A stretch of DNA of 11,194 nucleotides, from assembly GCA_038231495.1 (NCBI GenBank), contig JBBRLG010000218.1, positions 1-11,194 of the forward strand. Reading direction: 5' to 3'. This document shows positions 8,324 through 11,194 of the stretch, in pieces. The DNA is from JBBRLG01 sp038231495 (lineage in GTDB: Bacteria > Planctomycetota > Planctomycetia > Gemmatales > Gemmataceae). Position 1 is the first letter of the stretch. Each line of letters starts with the position of its first letter. The notes beneath the pieces are model-generated. The model had not been told where the DNA came from and ran no database searches. It was given only the letters and a program-made list of their open reading frames with translations. Position numbers and translations under genes: made by a program.

Positions 8324-8674
8324 ATGGCCACTGATGAAAGAGCTATTCATATCGTGGATCACGGTCGAGGTCCGCAGCTAGCGACATGCCGAATCACGGT
8401 CCAGGACCTCGTTCCCTATTTGCAGCAAAACTGCACATGCGAGGAGATCATGGACATCATGCCCGTTTTGACGAAGGAGGAAATTCAGACTATTCAGCAA
8501 TATGTGCGCGACAACTATGACGCGGTAATGGCGCAGGACCGCCGCATCCGCGAACGCAACGCCCAACGAACGAGTCCGCCGGAAATCCAAGAAATCCGCG
8601 AGAAGGGGCGCGTCAAGGCGTTGGCCCTGATGGAGCAGTTCGCGAAGAATAAGGGCGGAGGAAAAGAACGGTGA
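8324..8674 (+). CDS. DUF433 protein, probable antitoxin
   Basis: A 116-residue DUF433 protein. The GTG at 8222 would give 150 residues, but the ATG at 8324 is preferred: TGAGGA at 8311-8316 is well placed and the 34 extra residues look like non-coding translation. The family core is at about 18-60 (QLATCRITVQDLVPYL, then CTCEEIMDIMPVLTKEEIQT), a small helix-turn-helix-like fold. A charged helical tail follows (63-116) that may hold the partner. DUF433 genes are often next to PIN-like DUF5615 genes and are regarded as antitoxins. Here the stop overlaps the next start in the four bases GTGA (8671-8674). Base composition is visibly more A+T-rich than the flanking cytochrome gene, consistent with separate acquisition. 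Confidence 0.85.
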   Translation: MATDERAIHIVDHGRGPQLATCRITVQDLVPYLQQNCTCEEIMDIMPVLTKEEIQTIQQYVRDNYDAVMAQDRRIRERNAQRTSPPEIQEIREKGRVKALALMEQFAKNKGGGKER

Positions 8675-9108
8675 TCCTTCTCCTCGCTGATATAAACATT
8701 CAGCGCCACATTGAAATCATGACGAAGCGGATGCAGGCCGAACCTTGGATTGAATTTTGGAACCACCTGGAATTGTCCTTGGCGTCGTTCGCTGATCTCG
8801 GCCTCAACCCAGCGGATTCGGACGCGGTGCTCTGGCATCGCTGTCAGCAACGGAGAGCCTTTCTATTGACGAACAACCGCAATGATGACGGCCCGGAGTC
8901 GCTGGAAACCACGATTCGGACGTGCAATACGCCGCACAGCTTGCCGGTCTTCACCATCGGCGATGCGGAAAAGCTGAAGAATGAACACGAGTATTCGGAT
9001 CGAGTGATCTGGGGTTTGCTGGAATACTTGCTGGAAATTGACAACCTTATGGGAACCGGCCGTCTCTTCTTGCCAGGGAACGACTATACTCACCCAGGCT
9101 TGGAATGA
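8671..9108 (+). CDS. PIN-like (DUF5615-type) protein, probable toxin of the DUF433 pair
   Basis: A 145-residue protein starting at GTG with GGAGGA just upstream (8657-8662), overlapping the DUF433 gene by four bases. PIN-like features: LLLADINI (3-10) with Asp7 as first acidic residue, LNPADSDAVLW (45-55) with Asp49 and Asp51, LLTNNRNDDGPESLE (65-79) and LPVFTIGDAE (91-100). This acidic layout fits a metal-dependent nuclease, but the usual short DUF5615 form is about 110 residues and this one has a longer middle and C-terminal tail. From memory, close relatives have been mislabelled 'ACP S-malonyltransferase'; nothing here supports such an enzyme. Toxicity and nuclease activity are inferred from the pairing. 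Confidence 0.75.
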   Translation: MILLLADINIQRHIEIMTKRMQAEPWIEFWNHLELSLASFADLGLNPADSDAVLWHRCQQRRAFLLTNNRNDDGPESLETTIRTCNTPHSLPVFTIGDAEKLKNEHEYSDRVIWGLLEYLLEIDNLMGTGRLFLPGNDYTHPGLE

Positions 9109-9112
9109 CACA

Positions 9113-9159
9113 AGCCCGACGCGCAAGCGAGGGACGGTCCCTCGCTTGCGCGTCGGGCT
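9113..9159. repeat. Perfect 22-bp hairpin, planctomycete 'PTRKRG' palindrome
   Basis: Arms 9113-9134 and 9138-9159 are perfectly complementary around a CGG loop, starting five bases after the PIN-like gene stop. TTCT follows, too short for a classic intrinsic terminator, though so stable a stem could stop transcription or protect the 3' end. Translated on the minus strand the arms read SPTRKRGTVPRLRVGL, a peptide I recall as recurrent in spurious planctomycete proteins. This marks it as a dispersed palindromic repeat. Confidence 0.88.
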
Positions 9160-9192
9160 CTTCTGAAAATAGGCCATCGCCTGGACAGACGA

Positions 9193-9317
9193 TCACAAGT
9201 CCAGCCCAGTTTCATAGGTCGTGGGGTCGCGCAGCAACATGACCACTTGTGTCAAGTTGCCCCGCGCCAAGTATAACCTTGTCGAATCTTTTCATCCATT
9301 GAAAGGGTGATATCCAT
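9193..9317 (-). pseudogene. Possible antisense remnant of a short gene
   Basis: On the minus strand a frame ending at TGA (9195-9193) reads protein-like for 32 residues (LYLARGNLTQVVMLLRDPTT is part of it) but has no start; it opens after a stop at 9294-9292. The adjacent frame supplies MDITLSMDEK from the ATG at 9317-9315. Adding one A to the AAAA run at about 9286-9291 would join them into a continuous frame of about 42 residues. It may be a frameshifted small gene or chance. I do not recognise the family. Confidence 0.25.
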
Positions 9318-9360
9318 GCCGCCGGTCAAGGCATCCACGTTGCCAATGGTGCGACCATGA
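9316..9360 (+). CDS. Possible 14-codon upstream ORF coupled to DUF1501 copy 2
   Basis: ATG at 9316 after AAAGGGTG (9302-9309) encodes MPPVKASTLPMVRP and stops at TGA 9358-9360. That stop overlaps the DUF1501 ATG in the four bases ATGA. The DUF1501 start itself has no good ribosome site, so coupling through this short frame could drive its translation. With only 14 codons, chance is possible. Confidence 0.35.
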   Translation: MPPVKASTLPMVRP

Positions 9361-10799
9361 CAAACAGCCTGTCCCGCCGGGGCTTCTTCCACCAGGTGGC
9401 CGGCGGCATTTACGGTGCAGCACTGACCTACCTGCTGGGCCGCGATACCCAACTGCGCGCGGCGGAAGCGGCCGGCAAGCTGCCATTCGATTTGCAGCTA
9501 CGGTCGCCGCATTTCGCGCCGCAGGCGAAATCGGTCATCCACCTTTTCATGAACGGCGGCCCCAGCCAGATGGACTTGTTCGATCCCAAGCCGATGCTCG
9601 ACAAGCACCACGGCGACCCTTACTTCAACAAGATCGCCGGCGAGGTCGAGAATCCGCAAAGCGCCGGTGCGCTGATGCGCAGCCCGTTCAAATTCGCCCG
9701 GCACGGGCACAGCGGGATGTGGGTCTCCGACGCGCTGCCGCACCTGGCCGACCATGCCGATGACCTTGCGCTGATCCGCTCGATGTTCACGACGAATCTC
9801 ACGCACGAGCCGGCGGTTTACCTGATCCAGACCGGCAAGATGGCGCCGGGCAAGCCGACCCTCGGCTCGTGGGTGGTGTACGGGCTGGGCAGCGAAAACC
9901 AAAACCTGCCCGCTTACGTCGTGCTCGACGACCCCCTCGGTCTGCCGGTGAACGGCACGGAGAATTGGCAGCCCGGATTCCTGCCGCCGCAGTTCCAGGG
10001 AACGCGCTTCCGCGCAACCGGCTCGCCGATCCTTAACCTGAAGAGCGACGTGGCCCGGCCGGCGGCGGTCGTGGAGTTGGAACGCGACCTGCTCGGCCGG
10101 CTCGATCAAATGCACAAACAGGAGCGTCCGGGGCAGCCCAACCTCGATGCCCGCATAGCCAGCTACGAACTGGCCGGCCGTATGCAACTGGAAGCGGCCG
10201 ACGCCCTGGACCTTTCCCGCGAAAATCAGGCGACCAAGGAAATGTACGGCATCGGCCGCGAGCCGACCGACTCCTATGGACGCCGTTGTCTGATCGCCCG
10301 CCGACTGGTGGAACGCGGCGTGCGCTTCGTGCAACTCTACATCAACGGCCACATCTGGGACAACCATACCGCGCTGGCGACCGACCTCAAGGCCGCCTGC
10401 GACCGCACGGATCAGCCGATTGCCGCGCTGCTGCGCGACTTGAAGCAGCGCGGCCTGTTCGACAGCACGCTGGTGGTGTGGGGCGGTGAGTTCGGCCGCC
10501 TGCCCATCGCCCAATTGGCCGCGGACAAGGACGAGCGCAAGGCCGGGCGCGACCACAACAAGAACGCCTTCACCACCTGGATGGCCGGCGCCGGCATCAA
10601 GGGCGGGACCACGTTCGGGTCCACCGACGAACTCGGCATGGCCGCCGTCGAGGACCGAGTTTCCGTACCCGACTGGCACGCCACCATTCTACACTTGCTT
10701 GGGCTGCGCCACGACCACCTCTTTTTCGACCAAAACGGTCTCAAAGAGAAACTAACCGGCGTGCAGGAAGCCCGCATAGTCCAGGGGATACTCGCCTGA
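9357..10799 (+). CDS. Tat-exported DUF1501 protein (copy 2)
   Basis: A 480-residue paralogue of the protein at 3919-5331. SRRGFFHQVAGGIYGAA (6-22) is a twin-arginine signal. The same blocks recur: LFMNGGPSQMDLFDPKP (63-79), WDNHTALATD (334-343), WGGEFGRLP (375-383), GRDHNKNAF (397-405), WHATILHLLG (440-449). The region SYELAGRMQLEAADALDLS (269-287), then CLIARRLVERGVRFVQLY, aligns closely with copy 1. The ATG at 9357 is the only start in this frame after the in-frame stop at 9300-9302, but it lacks a clear Shine-Dalgarno sequence. The upstream partner is the double-heme cytochrome protein, with the DUF433/PIN-like pair in between. Function is unknown beyond export and family fold. Confidence 0.95.
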   Translation: MTNSLSRRGFFHQVAGGIYGAALTYLLGRDTQLRAAEAAGKLPFDLQLRSPHFAPQAKSVIHLFMNGGPSQMDLFDPKPMLDKHHGDPYFNKIAGEVENPQSAGALMRSPFKFARHGHSGMWVSDALPHLADHADDLALIRSMFTTNLTHEPAVYLIQTGKMAPGKPTLGSWVVYGLGSENQNLPAYVVLDDPLGLPVNGTENWQPGFLPPQFQGTRFRATGSPILNLKSDVARPAAVVELERDLLGRLDQMHKQERPGQPNLDARIASYELAGRMQLEAADALDLSRENQATKEMYGIGREPTDSYGRRCLIARRLVERGVRFVQLYINGHIWDNHTALATDLKAACDRTDQPIAALLRDLKQRGLFDSTLVVWGGEFGRLPIAQLAADKDERKAGRDHNKNAFTTWMAGAGIKGGTTFGSTDELGMAAVEDRVSVPDWHATILHLLGLRHDHLFFDQNGLKEKLTGVQEARIVQGILA

Positions 10800-10831
10800 A
10801 GACGTTGTGCCAAGAAACGGTTGCCAAACTC

Positions 10832-10963
10832 ACCCTTGCCATCCACCTTTGGCCACCCTTGCCACGCCTTTGGCAAGGGTCAATGAGCGCCGCTGCTCGT
10901 CCCGTCGAGTCGCTGCGTGCCAAAATCCCACCCTTGCCAAGTTCGTGCGCTTTGGCAAGGGTG
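10832..10963. repeat. Two hairpins built from ACCCTTGCCA/TGGCAAGGGT
   Basis: ACCCTTGCCA occurs at 10832-10841, 10855-10864 and 10930-10939; its complement TGGCAAGGGT at 10871-10880 and 10953-10962. The second copy pairs with 10871-10880 (10-bp stem, 6-base loop). The third pairs as a 12-bp stem (10929-10940 with 10952-10963, 11-base loop). The first begins 32 bases after the DUF1501 copy 2 stop. No T-tract follows either stem. It may be a repeat family, an operator array or a transcription-end structure. No convincing gene is present in 10800-11194. Confidence 0.8.
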
Positions 10964-11071
10964 CCGAGGACAGCCGCTGCCGGGCGGTCTGGGGGACGCC
11001 AGCGGGAGACCCATCGCGTCAGCGCCGTGCTACCGAAACCGTTCGATTGGCACAAGCAAGGGGTATGAAAA

Positions 11072-11194
11072 TTGGGTGGTGACTCCATCGAGCTTCCTGG
11101 CGGAATATGGAAGGCTTGGGCAATCTAGGCAGCCGGTTTTCATGCAAAATCGGGCTATTTGTAGCTCAGGAAGCTCGATGGAGTCACAACCGAA
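11072..11194. mobile_element. MITE-like element with long terminal inverted repeats (may run past window)
   Basis: A perfect 21-base inverted repeat (11079-11099 and 11167-11187) extends outward to 28 bases with two mismatches (11072-11099 and 11167-11194). It flanks 67 bases with no gene. The interior has a further imperfect stem (AGCC and TTTT near 11131-11140, AAAA and GGCT near 11146-11155), so the whole unit can fold back. The window ends in the right arm, so a target duplication cannot be checked. A non-autonomous miniature transposable element is likely; a structured RNA or part of a larger insertion sequence is possible. Confidence 0.6.

Noticed and set aside
9498..10679. 393-residue minus-strand open frame
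   Set aside because: Mirror of DUF1501 copy 2; no domain, biased translation.
10832..10963. CRISPR array
   Set aside because: The repeats are only 10-12 bases, alternate in orientation and have irregular spacing; no cas gene is in the window.
10805..11082. Short frames of 87 and 91 residues after DUF1501 copy 2
   Set aside because: They are driven by the repeated TTGGCAAGGGT words, overlap each other, lack ribosome sites and show no family resemblance.

Overview
The window looks like chromosomal DNA from a GC-rich planctomycete, probably of the Gemmata/Pirellula type. The main reason is its two large secreted 'planctomycete cytochrome' proteins (PSCyt1/CxxCH, then DUF1549 = PSCyt2, then DUF1553 = PSD1), each paired with a Tat-exported DUF1501 protein. 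This family set is strongly expanded in Planctomycetes. Dispersed palindromes of the type common in planctomycete intergenic DNA agree. All convincing genes are on the + strand; the long minus-strand frames are mirrors of GC-rich genes.

Layout. 1-172: leader with a strong Shine-Dalgarno sequence. 173-3166: cytochrome protein 1 (one N-terminal heme-c motif, sugar-binding-like insert). 3202-3721: type II toxin-antitoxin pair (addiction-module antitoxin plus RelE/ParE toxin). 3784-3859: long palindrome. 3919-5331: DUF1501 protein 1. 5342-5368: hairpin. 5423-8221: cytochrome protein 2 (two N-terminal heme-c motifs, coiled-coil insert). 8324-9108: second TA-like pair (DUF433 plus PIN-like protein). 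9113-9159: perfect 22-bp hairpin. 9161-9356: leader with a possible 14-codon upstream ORF and a possible antisense gene remnant. 9357-10799: DUF1501 protein 2. 10800-11194: non-coding DNA with two TTGGCAAGGGT hairpins and a MITE-like inverted-repeat element running to the window end.

How the genes work together. Each cytochrome protein and its DUF1501 partner probably act as an exported pair, inferred to take part in electron transfer coupled to degradation of complex, possibly sulfated, polysaccharides; the exact reaction is unknown. The most striking feature is a repeated design. In both pairs a two-gene TA-type cassette followed by a palindrome sits in the same slot between the cytochrome gene and the DUF1501 gene, yet the two cassettes and the two palindromes are unrelated to each other. 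This suggests the slot has been a landing site for small cassettes more than once.
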